Of a DNA stretch of 32,484 bases, positions 22,574-31,900 are shown one piece after another. A program made the translations under genes and the position numbers. The notes beneath the pieces were generated by a model that did not search any database, was not told the DNA's origin, and was given only the letters and a program-made list of their open reading frames with translations. Origin of the DNA: Phycisphaerae bacterium. Its GTDB lineage: Bacteria; Planctomycetota; Phycisphaerae; Tepidisphaerales; Tepidisphaeraceae. Location of the stretch: the NCBI GenBank assembly GCA_014379105.1, contig JACMML010000095.1:1-32484 (forward strand), read 5' to 3'. Numbering within the stretch: the first letter of the stretch is position 1; each line of letters opens with the position of its first letter.

Positions 22574-23800
22574 ATGCGCAACACACGAAAACAATCGCGG
22601 GCCCGAAGTACGATTCTGTTTATCATCGTCATCGCGCTGCTGGCGCAACTCTGCAGCAGCCAGCTCGCCCATGGCCAGCCGGCGCCGGTCGAGAAATTCA
22701 TCACCGCGGGCACATTCGCCAGCGGCGTTTCGGTCGAGCTGCGCGGCGAAGCGATTGTTGTCGGCGGCGAGGTGCGATTTCGGCAGATCGCCCGATGGTC
22801 GGACGCCGATAAACCCACGCTCGATCCGATCGGCGACCTTATCATCGCGCGCTTCGGCGCGGGTGAGCGGTATAAATCGATCGGCCTGACCGAACTGCGG
22901 ACACTCTTCACCGATGCCGGCGTCAACATCTCAACGCTCAACTTCGTCGGCCCGATGACCTGCGCCCTGACGCGCAGCGACCAGAAGCTGGAAGAAGGAA
23001 AAGCGATCGAACAGCTCGTGGCTTCAACGCACGCTGGTGCGACTGGTTTACCCCACGGCTCCGGCAACAATGTCGCCGCCAGTGAAGTCGCATTCGCCGG
23101 CCCGGCGACGATGCCCACCAGTAAAACTTCGATAAGCAGCGCGAGTACGGAAACTACTGATCGCTCGCTTCGCGAACTCCTGACCGCCGATCTCGCGCAG
23201 CGGGTCAACGTCCCTATAGAGTCTTTGCAGATCACCTTCAAAGGCCAGGACGACGGCGCACTGCGTCTTACCGAACGGCAATGCAGTTTCTCGATCGACG
23301 CGCAGCGCGCAAGCAACCTCGGCGAAGTCTCCTGGTACGTCCGCACGACGAATACCGACGGCCCCGCTGCGGGCACCACACGGACTTTCATCTCCGCGAC
23401 CGCTCGTGCGTGGCAGGATCAGCTGGTGGTCGCCAAGACGCTGGGGAGCAAGCAGCTGATCACTGAGGCCGATGTCGTGGAACGCCGAGCACTGGTGGAT
23501 CGCGTGAATGACGATCCGCTTCTGAAGCGCGACCAGGTGGTGGGGCAGGTGGCCGGGCGTGAGATTCGCGCCGGCACGGTCGTCACCGCCAAGCTCGTCG
23601 ACGCGGTGCAGCTTATCCGGGCCGGGCAGTTCATCACGATCGAGCACGCGACGGGCGCAGTGAAGGTAAAGATCGTCGCCAAGGCGCTGGATGCCGGCAG
23701 CTATGGACAATCAATCCGCGTGCTGAATCAGACGACGCGCGAAGTCATTCGCGTCACCGTCACCGGCCCGCAGCAGGCAGCGATGGTTGCGATCGGATGA
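22574..23800 (+). CDS. flgA: Flagellar P-ring assembly chaperone FlgA, enlarged form
   Basis: A 408-residue periplasmic protein that assists FlgI polymerisation into the P ring. A signal peptide (ILFIIVIALLAQLCSSQLAHG) is followed by an N-terminal FlgA-like domain (~40-150), a Ser/Thr/Ala-rich linker, and the SAF/FlgA C-terminal part: VVAKTLGSKQLITEADVVER, EIRAGTVVTAKLVDAVQLIR, GQFITIEHATGAVKVKIVAK, GQSIRVLNQTTREVIRVTV. It is nearly twice the length of enterobacterial FlgA (~220 residues) because of the N-terminal expansion. AGGAG at 22563-22567 favours the second ATG (22574; 6 nt spacing) over the first at 22571. Sits between flgG and flgH. Confidence 0.93.
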   Translation: MRNTRKQSRARSTILFIIVIALLAQLCSSQLAHGQPAPVEKFITAGTFASGVSVELRGEAIVVGGEVRFRQIARWSDADKPTLDPIGDLIIARFGAGERYKSIGLTELRTLFTDAGVNISTLNFVGPMTCALTRSDQKLEEGKAIEQLVASTHAGATGLPHGSGNNVAASEVAFAGPATMPTSKTSISSASTETTDRSLRELLTADLAQRVNVPIESLQITFKGQDDGALRLTERQCSFSIDAQRASNLGEVSWYVRTTNTDGPAAGTTRTFISATARAWQDQLVVAKTLGSKQLITEADVVERRALVDRVNDDPLLKRDQVVGQVAGREIRAGTVVTAKLVDAVQLIRAGQFITIEHATGAVKVKIVAKALDAGSYGQSIRVLNQTTREVIRVTVTGPQQAAMVAIG

Positions 23801-23858
23801 GTTTTGGTGGGCGTATCGCATTGGGCGCGGATTGGTTTGTTTTCGCGGAGTTCTAAGG

Positions 23859-24656
23859 ATGAGTCGATTCGCAAATCTAATAATTTCCGCAGCGATCCTG
23901 TTCGTGCCGGCCGTCGCGCCGGGGCAGCCGGTGTCATCGCAGTCCGCGCAATCCCAGTCCGCGCCGAGCGGTCGGGTGGTCGCCGAGCAACCGCAGGCCA
24001 ATCTTGGCGCGCCGCCTCCGAACCTCGGGGAGTTGATGCGCCAGAGCAACGGCTCGCTTTATCGCGCCGCCTCCATGGCGCCCAGTGACCCGCGCCTGAT
24101 CCGCCCGGCCGACGTCAATGTCTTTGCCGTCCCCACGCCCAAGCCCAAGACGCTGCAAAAGCACGATCTTCTCACGATCATCGTTCGCGAGGAAAGCCAG
24201 TTCACCAGCGAAGGCGCTACCGACAGCAAGAAGGAAGCCGGCTTTGACGCAAAGCTCGAACAAGTGCCGAAGTTCAACCTCGCCAACTTCGCGTTCCAGA
24301 ACGCGATCGGAACGGTTACGCCCCAGTTGAAAATGACCGGCACGCGCGACTACTCCGGAGAAGCCACCGTCGACCGCAAAGACTCTCTCAGCGCCCGCGT
24401 CGAGGCCGAGGTGGTGGACGTGAAACCGAATGGCACGCTGGTGATCCAGGCGCGCAAGCGGATCGTCACCGATGATGAAGAACAACTGTTCATCCTCACC
24501 GGCATCTGCCGCGTGCAGGACATTACGCCGGATAATTCCGTGCTGAGCACGCAACTGTTCGATCTGGATGTCCGAAAAACACACTCCGGCGCTGTCCGCG
24601 ACGGAACCAAGCGGGGATGGATCCCACGGGCCATCGATTGGTTGAATCCGTTCTGA
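23859..24656 (+). CDS. flgH: Flagellar L-ring protein FlgH
   Basis: A 265-residue outer-membrane ring protein of the basal body. DVNVFAVPTPKPKTLQKHDL, LLTIIVREESQFTSEGATDS, YSGEATVDRKDSLSARVEAE and VVDVKPNGTLVIQARKRIVT are the FlgH core, and the end GICRVQDITPDNSVLSTQL is diagnostic. The ATG at 23859 has GCGGAG 8 nt upstream; an ATG at 23787 lies inside flgA and has no support. The signal peptide MSRFANLIISAAILFVPAVA PGQ has no cysteine, so unlike the lipoprotein FlgH of enterobacteria it cannot be lipid-anchored. A Gln/Ser-rich stretch follows the signal peptide. Confidence 0.93.
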   Translation: MSRFANLIISAAILFVPAVAPGQPVSSQSAQSQSAPSGRVVAEQPQANLGAPPPNLGELMRQSNGSLYRAASMAPSDPRLIRPADVNVFAVPTPKPKTLQKHDLLTIIVREESQFTSEGATDSKKEAGFDAKLEQVPKFNLANFAFQNAIGTVTPQLKMTGTRDYSGEATVDRKDSLSARVEAEVVDVKPNGTLVIQARKRIVTDDEEQLFILTGICRVQDITPDNSVLSTQLFDLDVRKTHSGAVRDGTKRGWIPRAIDWLNPF

Positions 24657-24669
24657 TGAAATGCAATTT

Positions 24670-24815
24670 AAGCCACGGAAAGCACGATAATTCGGAGAAA
24701 AATACTTTGTCCACGAATCTTCACGAATCAACACGAATGAATTCTTTCTTATTAGTGTCCATTCGTGAAGATTCGTGGACAAATCTCTCTGTGTCCTCTG
24801 TGTCTCTGTGGCAAA
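24670..24815. repeat. Dispersed repeat copy B: long hairpin between flgH and flgI
   Basis: Arms 24706-24734 and 24755-24783 pair at 27 of 29 positions around a 20-nt loop. 24709-24738 matches 565-594 at 27 of 30 positions. Outer flanks 24671-24684 and 24798-24812 (GCCACGGAAAGCAC; CTCTGTGTCTCTGTGGC) are a weaker second inverted pair, so the element looks like nested palindromes. It takes up nearly all of the 181-bp spacer and would form a strong hairpin in the flagellar mRNA. Confidence 0.8.
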
Positions 24816-24837
24816 TATATTCTTGTAGAGGTTTGAC

Positions 24838-25893
24838 ATGAAGGTTCTGACCGCTGTTCTAGTCATCGCGATGCTGTTCGTGAGTTCTTCACAGGCGGCG
24901 CGGATTGCGGATGTGACTCGGCTGAGCAATCAGCGGACGAACGTCATCACCGGCTGGGGCCTGGTCTTTGGTCTCAAGGGGACCGGCGACGGCGGCGACT
25001 TTCTTCCCGCGATGCGGCCATTAGCGGAAATGCTTCGGCGGTACGGCAATCCGGCCAGCGTGATGGAACTTGGCGACGCCAAGAATGTCGCGATCGTCAC
25101 CCTCACCGCCACCATCCCCGCCACCGGCGCGCGCGATGGCGACAAGCTCGATGTCTACGTCACCAGCATCGGCTCTAGCGCCACGCTTCGCGGCGGACGC
25201 CTGTTCGTCACGCCGATGGAATTCAGATTTCGCGAGCAGAGCTTCCTGGTCGGCTGGACGCAGGGCGCAATCACGCTCGAAGATCCATCCACGCCCGCGG
25301 TCGGTGTCATCAAGAACGGCTGCGTGTTGGAAGGCGATTTCCCCAATGGCCGCGCCGATGCCAATGGGATGTTTCGTTTGATCATCGACGACCCGAGCGC
25401 GACGTGGACAATGAGCAGCAGCATCGCCAGGATCATTAACGATTCGGAGGACGGTCAGATCTGGGCGTGGGCGATCAGCGAAAAAGAGGTGGCCGTCCGC
25501 ATCCCGCCCGCCGAGCAGCAGCATCCTGACGGCTTCATCAGCCGCATCCAGCGTCTGCCGCTGCCGATCATCAATTCCGAGGCGCGGGTGATGATCAACC
25601 AGCGCACCGGAACAATCGTCGTCACCGGCGATGTGGAGATTTCCCCCGTCGTCATCAGCCATAAGGGACTGACGATCAGCACGATTCTCCCCGCGCCCCA
25701 GCCGACGACGCGAACGCCGGTCGTCCAGACCAAAGAGTTCGTCGCGATCGACACCACAAACACCGGCGGCGCCAAGCTGCAGGACCTGATCAACGCTCTG
25801 GACCAGCTCAAAGTGCCGGTCCAGGACCGCATCGACATCCTCAAAGAGCTCCACCAGACCGGGAAGTTGCACGCCAAGCTCGTGGTCGACTGA
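24838..25893 (+). CDS. flgI: Flagellar P-ring protein FlgI
   Basis: A 351-residue periplasmic ring protein that surrounds the rod at the peptidoglycan layer. A signal peptide (VLTAVLVIAMLFVSSSQAA) precedes ARIADVTRLSNQRTNVITGW and GLVFGLKGTGDGG, the FlgI opening. NVAIVTLTATIPATGARDGD, VTSIGSSATLRGGRLFVTPM, and the C-terminal GAKLQDLINALDQLKVPVQD RIDILKELHQTGKLHAKLVVD complete the family pattern. AGAGG at 24827-24831 is 6 nt before the ATG. It is slightly shorter than enterobacterial FlgI (~365). It ends the recognisable flagellar cluster; no flgJ, flgM or hook gene follows. Confidence 0.97.
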   Translation: MKVLTAVLVIAMLFVSSSQAARIADVTRLSNQRTNVITGWGLVFGLKGTGDGGDFLPAMRPLAEMLRRYGNPASVMELGDAKNVAIVTLTATIPATGARDGDKLDVYVTSIGSSATLRGGRLFVTPMEFRFREQSFLVGWTQGAITLEDPSTPAVGVIKNGCVLEGDFPNGRADANGMFRLIIDDPSATWTMSSSIARIINDSEDGQIWAWAISEKEVAVRIPPAEQQHPDGFISRIQRLPLPIINSEARVMINQRTGTIVVTGDVEISPVVISHKGLTISTILPAPQPTTRTPVVQTKEFVAIDTTNTGGAKLQDLINALDQLKVPVQDRIDILKELHQTGKLHAKLVVD

Positions 25894-26010
25894 TCTGACC
25901 CCGCTCCCTTCTAGGTAGCAGGAAGATGTGGTCTAGCCGCCTGAATCACTGGGAAAGTCCCCCAATCGCATCTTTTCGGCCATCTCCCATCTACCATCTC
26001 GCAACCGCTA

Positions 26011-26023
26011 TATTATATATAAT
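26011..26023 (+). promoter_or_regulatory. AT-rich -10-like box upstream of first pseudopilin gene
   Basis: TATTATATATAAT includes TATAAT (26018-26023) in an otherwise GC-rich spacer of 288 bp between flgI and the first pseudopilin gene. No good -35 hexamer is found at 16-18 nt. It would give a 5' leader of about 150 nt for the gene at 26182. Confidence 0.3.
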
Positions 26024-26181
26024 ATCTTGATGTCCAGATTGCAGAGTGTTAGACTCCACGACACTGAGTTTTCTGCGCCGAGTCGGAAGTCAGCGGAGGC
26101 CGACCCTGCGCCGGTGGATGTGTTTTCCAATATTGCGGCCAATTATGTTGCGCCGAGGCTTTGTGGTTTGCGGAGGGTGTC

Positions 26182-27027
26182 ATGAAAAAACAAAAAGCGT
26201 TCACGCTGGTGGAGCTGTTGGTCGTCATCGGGATCATCGCGCTGCTGATCTCAATCCTGCTCCCCGCGCTGAACAAGGCCCGCGCCGCGGCGATGAAGAT
26301 CAAATGCGCCGCCAATCTCCGGAGTATCGGGCAATCCGTGTTCATCTACGCGTCGTCGAATCGCGGCAAAGTCCCGCGGCATTCCGACTCGACTACGACC
26401 GAGGCTTCGAATTGGCCTTGGGATGTCAGCGACGACGTCCGCGATAAGCTCGCTCACGCCGGCGCCGCTTACGCGATAAAGAAGGCGGGCGCCACCCGCA
26501 AGATGTTTTACTGCCCGAGTTACTCAGACAATGATCAGGATTTCAACTGGGATTACGCTGGTGTTGTAACCGTCCTGGGCTACGTCTCCATGCTCCAGCG
26601 CAACCAATGTGCGATGAAAAACCCCGGTACGACCAAAATCTTCAACGCGCTGTTGGTAGACAGCATCACAAAACCGGATGTGATCATCGGCACCGCCACT
26701 AATCAGAGCATCAGCACCTATATCAACGACACCCCGGGGATAATTTACGCCGGCCCGCGCAATCCTGCGGACGTCGTTCTATTCGCAGACGCGACGGTTT
26801 CTACAGCAGGTACCACTCCGCGGAACTATTCGGTCGTAGCCTCATTTGGCTTGAAGTTTACCTCGCATTTCAACACTACAAGACGAATCCCCGAAGGCGG
26901 CAACCTCCTCTTCCTGGACGGCCACGTATCTTGGCGCGCCTGGAAGGAGATGCAGACGTTAAACACCGTTGGCGGAGTTCTTACCCCCCGGATTACCAAC
27001 GCAGGAATACGAGAATTCTGGTTCTGA
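26182..27027 (+). CDS. Pseudopilin with DGHV C-terminal motif, copy 1
   Basis: A 281-residue type II secretion/type IV pilus-like pseudopilin. KKQKA|FTLVELLVVIGIIALLIS is a class III prepilin leader with Glu at +5; the residue before the cut is Ala rather than the usual Gly. The following KIKCAANLRSIGQSVFIYAS and, later, PEGGNLLFLDGHVSWRAW are hallmarks of the large planctomycete H-X9-DG/DUF1559-like pseudopilin class. The protein ends in REFWF. The ATG at 26182 has GGAGG 6 nt ahead. It is the upstream member of a tandem pair; about 184 bp separate it from copy 2. Planctomycetes carry many such genes; what they display or secrete is unknown. Confidence 0.92.
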   Translation: MKKQKAFTLVELLVVIGIIALLISILLPALNKARAAAMKIKCAANLRSIGQSVFIYASSNRGKVPRHSDSTTTEASNWPWDVSDDVRDKLAHAGAAYAIKKAGATRKMFYCPSYSDNDQDFNWDYAGVVTVLGYVSMLQRNQCAMKNPGTTKIFNALLVDSITKPDVIIGTATNQSISTYINDTPGIIYAGPRNPADVVLFADATVSTAGTTPRNYSVVASFGLKFTSHFNTTRRIPEGGNLLFLDGHVSWRAWKEMQTLNTVGGVLTPRITNAGIREFWF

Positions 27028-27211
27028 TACCCCGCACTCGAATCGCGTCCGAACCCGAACACATAATTTTTAGTCTTGCTTTGCCGCACACCACAATGAT
27101 ACATTCAGCACGAAAGTAATCTGGCGCGTCCTAGAGTCTGGCCGGAGCAACGACGCACTTTCGTCGATAAGCCCGCTCAAGACGGCTACATATTTCCTGC
27201 GGAGGAAAGTC

Positions 27212-28087
27212 ATGAAGAATCGAAAACAGGGTTTCACACTCGTCGAATTGCTTGTCGTCATTGGCATCATCGCGCTGTTGATCTCGATTTTGCTGCCGGC
27301 GCTTGGCAAAGCCCGCGCCTCGGCGCTGAAGATCAAATGCGCCGCAAATCTCCGTAGCATCGGGCAGTCCATCGTGCTTTATGCAAACGGGAATGACGGC
27401 AAAGTTCCGATGCATTCGAATCCAGCGACCGCAGACGGCAGCGCGTGGCCATGGGATCTGGCGCGGGATGTTGCTGACAAAATCATTGGTGCAAAGCCGG
27501 ACCTCACCGCCGCGCAGGCGAGCCAAACAACCATCACACGCCGCATGCTGTATTGCCCGACTTACACCGATCAGGATCGTCTCAGTCTCTGGGAGCCATC
27601 GTTCAGTGCGACCATACGCGTCGTGGGATACGCATTCATGTTGAAGCGTGCCGGGACGGCAGGACTGAACAACCATCCAGTAAATCACGCTCCATGGGTA
27701 ACAAACGTGGGCAAGCAAAAGATTGATGCAAATACCTTTGCGAATCCTAACATCTACAAAGGCCCGCGTGAGCCTACGAAGATCGTCGTAGCCGCTGATG
27801 CGAACATGTCTGAACTCGATGGCGGCGGAGCGTCACGACACTTCTATGCCCAAGGCGCGGAATTTCACCGAAGCGCCCATTTCAGCACTCGGACGAAGTT
27901 ACCCGAGGGAAGCAACACACTATTCTTAGACGGCCATGTGCAATGGCGTTCCTGGGCGGAGATTCTTGCCGCCAACCCGACACGTGACGGGCAAGGCAAA
28001 CCTATCGCAGGTGGCGGGTCCGCCGTGTTCGGAGCGACTACCCCGACCATCAGTATTAATAACGAGAGGCCGGGCTTCTGGTTCTAG
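27212..28087 (+). CDS. Pseudopilin with DGHV C-terminal motif, copy 2
   Basis: A 291-residue paralogue of the preceding gene. KNRKQG|FTLVELLVVIGIIALLIS has the normal Gly at the prepilin-peptidase cut. The first ~60 residues are almost identical to copy 1 (KIKCAANLRSIGQS), the middle differs, and the C-terminal motif returns as PEGSNTLFLDGHVQWRSW, finishing in PGFWF. Shared short motifs in the variable middle are WPWD, MLYCP/MFYCPSY and GPREP/GPRNP. The leader region before the ATG (TGCGGAGG) is also shared with copy 1. This looks like a local duplication with the surface-exposed centre diverging faster than the assembly helix and C-terminal motif. Confidence 0.92.
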   Translation: MKNRKQGFTLVELLVVIGIIALLISILLPALGKARASALKIKCAANLRSIGQSIVLYANGNDGKVPMHSNPATADGSAWPWDLARDVADKIIGAKPDLTAAQASQTTITRRMLYCPTYTDQDRLSLWEPSFSATIRVVGYAFMLKRAGTAGLNNHPVNHAPWVTNVGKQKIDANTFANPNIYKGPREPTKIVVAADANMSELDGGGASRHFYAQGAEFHRSAHFSTRTKLPEGSNTLFLDGHVQWRSWAEILAANPTRDGQGKPIAGGGSAVFGATTPTISINNERPGFWF

Positions 28088-28130
28088 CTCGAACCGTTGC
28101 GGTCACACGACAGCCATCATCTGTTGAAAG

Positions 28131-28149
28131 GCAAAAGCGCATCTTTTGC
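28131..28149 (+). terminator. Weak hairpin after second pseudopilin gene
   Basis: GCAAAAG-CGCAT-CTTTTGC is a 7-bp stem 43 nt past the stop codon at 28087. The 3' side is not followed by a T-tract, so its role as terminator is uncertain. Confidence 0.35.
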
Positions 28150-28301
28150 GCCCTGATTATTCTGGTCCATGCTGTTACTGTTTGACCCGCCCCCGATGCG
28201 CGACTAAAAATAACTCGTCAGCATCGGCCACGGACGGCGAGTGAGTTGAATTTTTCTTTCTTATCCCCGTCCATGGCGCGCTTCTGAATTAGAAGTTGCC
28301 A

Positions 28302-28859
28302 ATGCTTCGGTTTTTCATCAATACGATCTCGTTCGCGTGTGTTCTGGTCCTCGGGACTTTGAATCTGGCGGCCGATCGTCCCGTCGAATCGCGCAAGATC
28401 ACCGTTCGCTCGGACCAAAAGCCGGCGGCGCCTGAAGTGACGCGCGTGGCAAGTACGCCAAATCTGATCATCCCTGACGTCCCGATCCATGACCGCCAGG
28501 TGGTTGAGCGGTCGACCGTCTCGGGCGCCTCCGTGCGGGCAACCCGCTATTTCTGGATGGAAGTCACCGCCTACTGCCCCTGCCGGCGCTGCTGCGGGCC
28601 GGCGGCGCATGGGGTGACGGCGTCGGGGTTGCCGGTGACGCACAATGACGGGCGATTCGCGGCCGCCGATACGCGCGTGCTGCCGTTCGGATCGAAGGTC
28701 GTCATTCCGGGTTACCAAGGATCGCGCGGATCGGCCGGAGTGCCGATCATCGATCGCGGTGGGGCGATCAAGGGCAATCGGCTCGACGTCTTCTTCCCCA
28801 CGCACGATGAAGCCCTGAACTGGGGCCGGCGGATGGTGCTGGTCGGGGTTGATGATTAA
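28302..28859 (+). CDS. Exported 3D-domain protein (cell-wall hydrolase-like)
   Basis: A 185-residue envelope protein. An N-terminal hydrophobic signal (MLRFFINTISFACVLVLGTL) is followed by ~65 residues of linker and a C-terminal 3D domain named after three conserved aspartates: YFWMEVTAYCPCRRCCGPAA HGVTASG, FAAADTRVLPFGSKVVIPGY, PIIDRGGAIKGNRLDVFFPT and ALNWGRRMV. The family has a double-psi beta-barrel related to lytic transglycosylases (MltA, Rpf/YuiC types), so a peptidoglycan-cleaving role is likely. The Cys-rich CPCRRCCG at its front is usual for this domain. ATG 28302 was chosen over the TTG at 28296; no strong Shine-Dalgarno is seen. Convergent with the repeat protein that follows. Confidence 0.87.
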   Translation: MLRFFINTISFACVLVLGTLNLAADRPVESRKITVRSDQKPAAPEVTRVASTPNLIIPDVPIHDRQVVERSTVSGASVRATRYFWMEVTAYCPCRRCCGPAAHGVTASGLPVTHNDGRFAAADTRVLPFGSKVVIPGYQGSRGSAGVPIIDRGGAIKGNRLDVFFPTHDEALNWGRRMVLVGVDD

Positions 28860-28916
28860 TCGCGGCCACCGAACTGCATCGGGGCAGTCACTGGCGTCGG
28901 ATTGATCGCGAAGAGG

Positions 28917-28931
28917 CGCCACCGAGTGGCG
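28917..28931. terminator. Short hairpin between convergent genes
   Basis: CGCCAC-CGA-GTGGCG lies in the 125-bp gap between the convergent gene ends at 28859 and 28985. A related GTGACGCC occurs at 28944-28951. No T-tract is present on either side; a bidirectional terminator or a small repeat are both possible. Confidence 0.3.
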
Positions 28932-28984
28932 TCGTCCACCCAAGTGACGCCTACCATTGCAAGACAGACAACCGAGTCAAATTT

Positions 28985-31900
28985 TTACGATCGCCGCCGC
29001 CGCAGCAGACCCATCGCCGCCATCCCCAGTGCGCCGAGCATCGCCGGTTCGGGAAGCGGGCCGGTCTGGGATGAAAAGCCGGTGTCGATCAGAGCGTAGT
29101 CCGAGCCATTGACCACGCCGTCGTAATTGACGTCGCCATAGAACCAGCCGCCCGTGCCGCCGCCGGAGAAGCCGGTGTCGGCCAGCGCGTAGTCGCTGCC
29201 GTTGACGACGCCATCGAGATTGATGTCGCCGCGCCAGGTGTATTTGACCAAGACCGACGCCGACGGATTCGGAATCGTGAAACCCGAGAGGCTCGTGACA
29301 ACTCCGCCGGTGGCGCCGCCATCGATCACACCCAGCATCTTGCCGCTCGATCCCCCGTCAACGGCCGCGCTGGCGATTCCCTTGCCGTTGCCGCCCAGGA
29401 CCGTCAGCCCTTTCTTAACCATCGCGAGCGTGGTGGCATAAGAGGTGGTGCTGGCGGTGTAGTCGATGACCAGATCGTTGTCATTCAGTTGCAACGTGCC
29501 GGCGTACCCGGTGCCGCCGTCGGATGCGATGTTCACCGCGTTCACCTTCGTCACGCCCGTCGAGAACCCGTTGGTTGTTACTGCGATCGTTGCATTGCCG
29601 GAGAGAGAGATCGAGCCTTGACGGATACCGGTGGCGGACGTCAGCGTTCCACCGGTGGCGATCAGCGTGCCGACTCCTGTGATTCCCGGGATTGCGCCCC
29701 CGGCGCCGGTGGAGAGGGCGCCATCGTTGAGGATTGTCGTTGTGCTGTTCACGGTTGAGGCGCGGAATGAGCTGCCCGCATTGAGGTCGATGATGCCAGC
29801 GCCCGTGGCCGTCAGCGGGGCGGGGGTTGCGGTGGCGGAGATCGCGTCGCCGACTTCGAGCTTGCCACTGGTCACAAGGTAGCCGGTGTGATTGAAGTCG
29901 TGCGCGCCGTTCACCTGTAGAACGCCGCCGCTGACGGTGGTCGTGCCCTGGTATCGGTTGCGGCCGGTGAAGATCTGCGTGCCGCTGCCGATCTTGGTGA
30001 CATTGGTGACCGTGCCGCCGCCATTGCTGATCGTGCCGTAGAAATCATAGACACTGCCGTTGAGCGTGCCGTCGCCGATGGTGAGCAGCTTGGTGCTGGT
30101 GCGGTTGTTGATGTTCCCGCCGCCGATGAGCCCGTTGATGGTCAGGTCGCGGCCATTCATTTCGAACTGGCCTTCATCCATCACGAGGTTTCCCTTGCCT
30201 GCGCCGTGAGGGAGGATGTTGGTGGCGGCGGTGGGGATGAGAATGCCCGCTTCGATGATGGTGTCGCCGGAGTAGGTGAGCGGGGATGTCTGGGTCATGA
30301 TCCATCGGCCGCCATCGATTTTTCGGAGGCTGGTTTTTCCGACCGACGGATCGCCGATCGCGAATTTCATTTCGCAATCGGAATTAACGCCACCGAACGT
30401 CAGCGTCCGATCGCCGGTGCCGGTCATGCCGATCGCGCCGGCGTTGGTGAACTTAAGCAGCCCCGCGCCGGCGCATTCAACGAGCCCGCCGTTCGGGCCG
30501 ACGCTGAAGAGCCGATCGTTGGTCGATGCTCCGCCGCCGTTGTATTGGAGCGTGCCGCCATCGATTACGAGCGTACTCGCCGATGCCGCACCGGCCGTGC
30601 CGCCCGGGCCCAGAGGGCTGTTCGTTCCCGCGGCCGCGATGCTGGAGATCGAGATCGCGCCATTCTTGATCGTGATCGGCCCGGTGAAGCTGTTCGCGCC
30701 CGACAGCGTAAGCGTACCCGTACCGATCTTGTTGAACGCCGCGCCGGCGACCGAACTGCTAAGCACGCCGGAATAGTTGGTATTTTGATTATTGTTGCCG
30801 ACGTTGACGGTTTCGCCGGAAAGGTTCCAGGCGCCTGAGCCTTTGAGTCCGCCGATATTGCCTGAAGTGACCGAAGCCAGATCGATCACGCCGCCGCCGG
30901 GCACCAGGTTGCTGTTCTGCAATGCGTCGGCGTTGGTCAGCCGCAGTATGCCGGCGGATAGATTCGTATCGCCGGTGAAGGTGTTGGCGCTGGATAGCGC
31001 GAGCGTTCCGGCGCCGGCTTTGGTCAGCGAACCAGCGCCGCCGAGCACCTGGCTGATCGTGAACGTGTGGGCGGCGGTGTCGACATTGATTCCGCCGTTG
31101 AAAGTGGACCAGTTGACGGCGTGCGTGTTGAGATTGGCGATCGCGCTACCGGTGATGCGCAGGATTCCGCCGTCAAAGGTGACAGCCCGCGTCGTGCCGC
31201 CGAGGTGGCTGGTGCCGGCGGTATCGCTGGAGATGCTCAGCGTGCCGGTCTTGAGGATGGTGCCGCCGGAGAACGTATTGGCGCCACTGAGCACGAGGAC
31301 GCCAGCGCCGGCTTTGGTGAATGAGCCGATGCCGCCGATCACGGAGCTGACAGTGAACGTATGCGCGGCGTCGGCGATATCAAAGCCGCCGTTGAAAGTC
31401 GACCAGTTGACGACATGCGTTCCCATGCTCGTCAGTGTCGTGCCGTTAATGCGGAGCCGCCCGCCTTGGAAGGTGATCGCACTGGTGGCGGTGTTTCCGA
31501 TGTCGGTGTCGTTGGTGATGCCGAGCGTGCCGGCGGTGAGTGTGGTGCCGCCGGTATACGTGTTGGTGCCGGTGAGATCGATCGCGCCGGTCCCCACCTT
31601 TTCCACCGAGCCGACGCCGATGCTGCTGGTGATATTACCGGCAAATGTCGAGTCCTGATTGCTCGCGCCCAGTGTCAGCTTCGTGCCTTTCACATCGACC
31701 GTCCCGGTCCCCGCGAGCCCGCCGACACTGGCGGCCAGGCCGTTGAGGTCGAGTGTGCCACCCGCGAGATTGACGGTGCTGTTCTGCAGCGCGTTGGCAT
31801 GGGTGATCTGCACGATGCCCGCGGAGATCGTCGTCTGCCCGGTGTAGGTGTTGGCGGCGCCGAGAACGAGCTTGCCAAGACCGAGCTTCGTGATCGAGCC

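Noticed and set aside
21727-23391. Long minus-strand open frame opposite flgG/flgA (554 codons)
   Set aside because: Antisense to clear flagellar genes; composition and lack of motifs mark it as a shadow.
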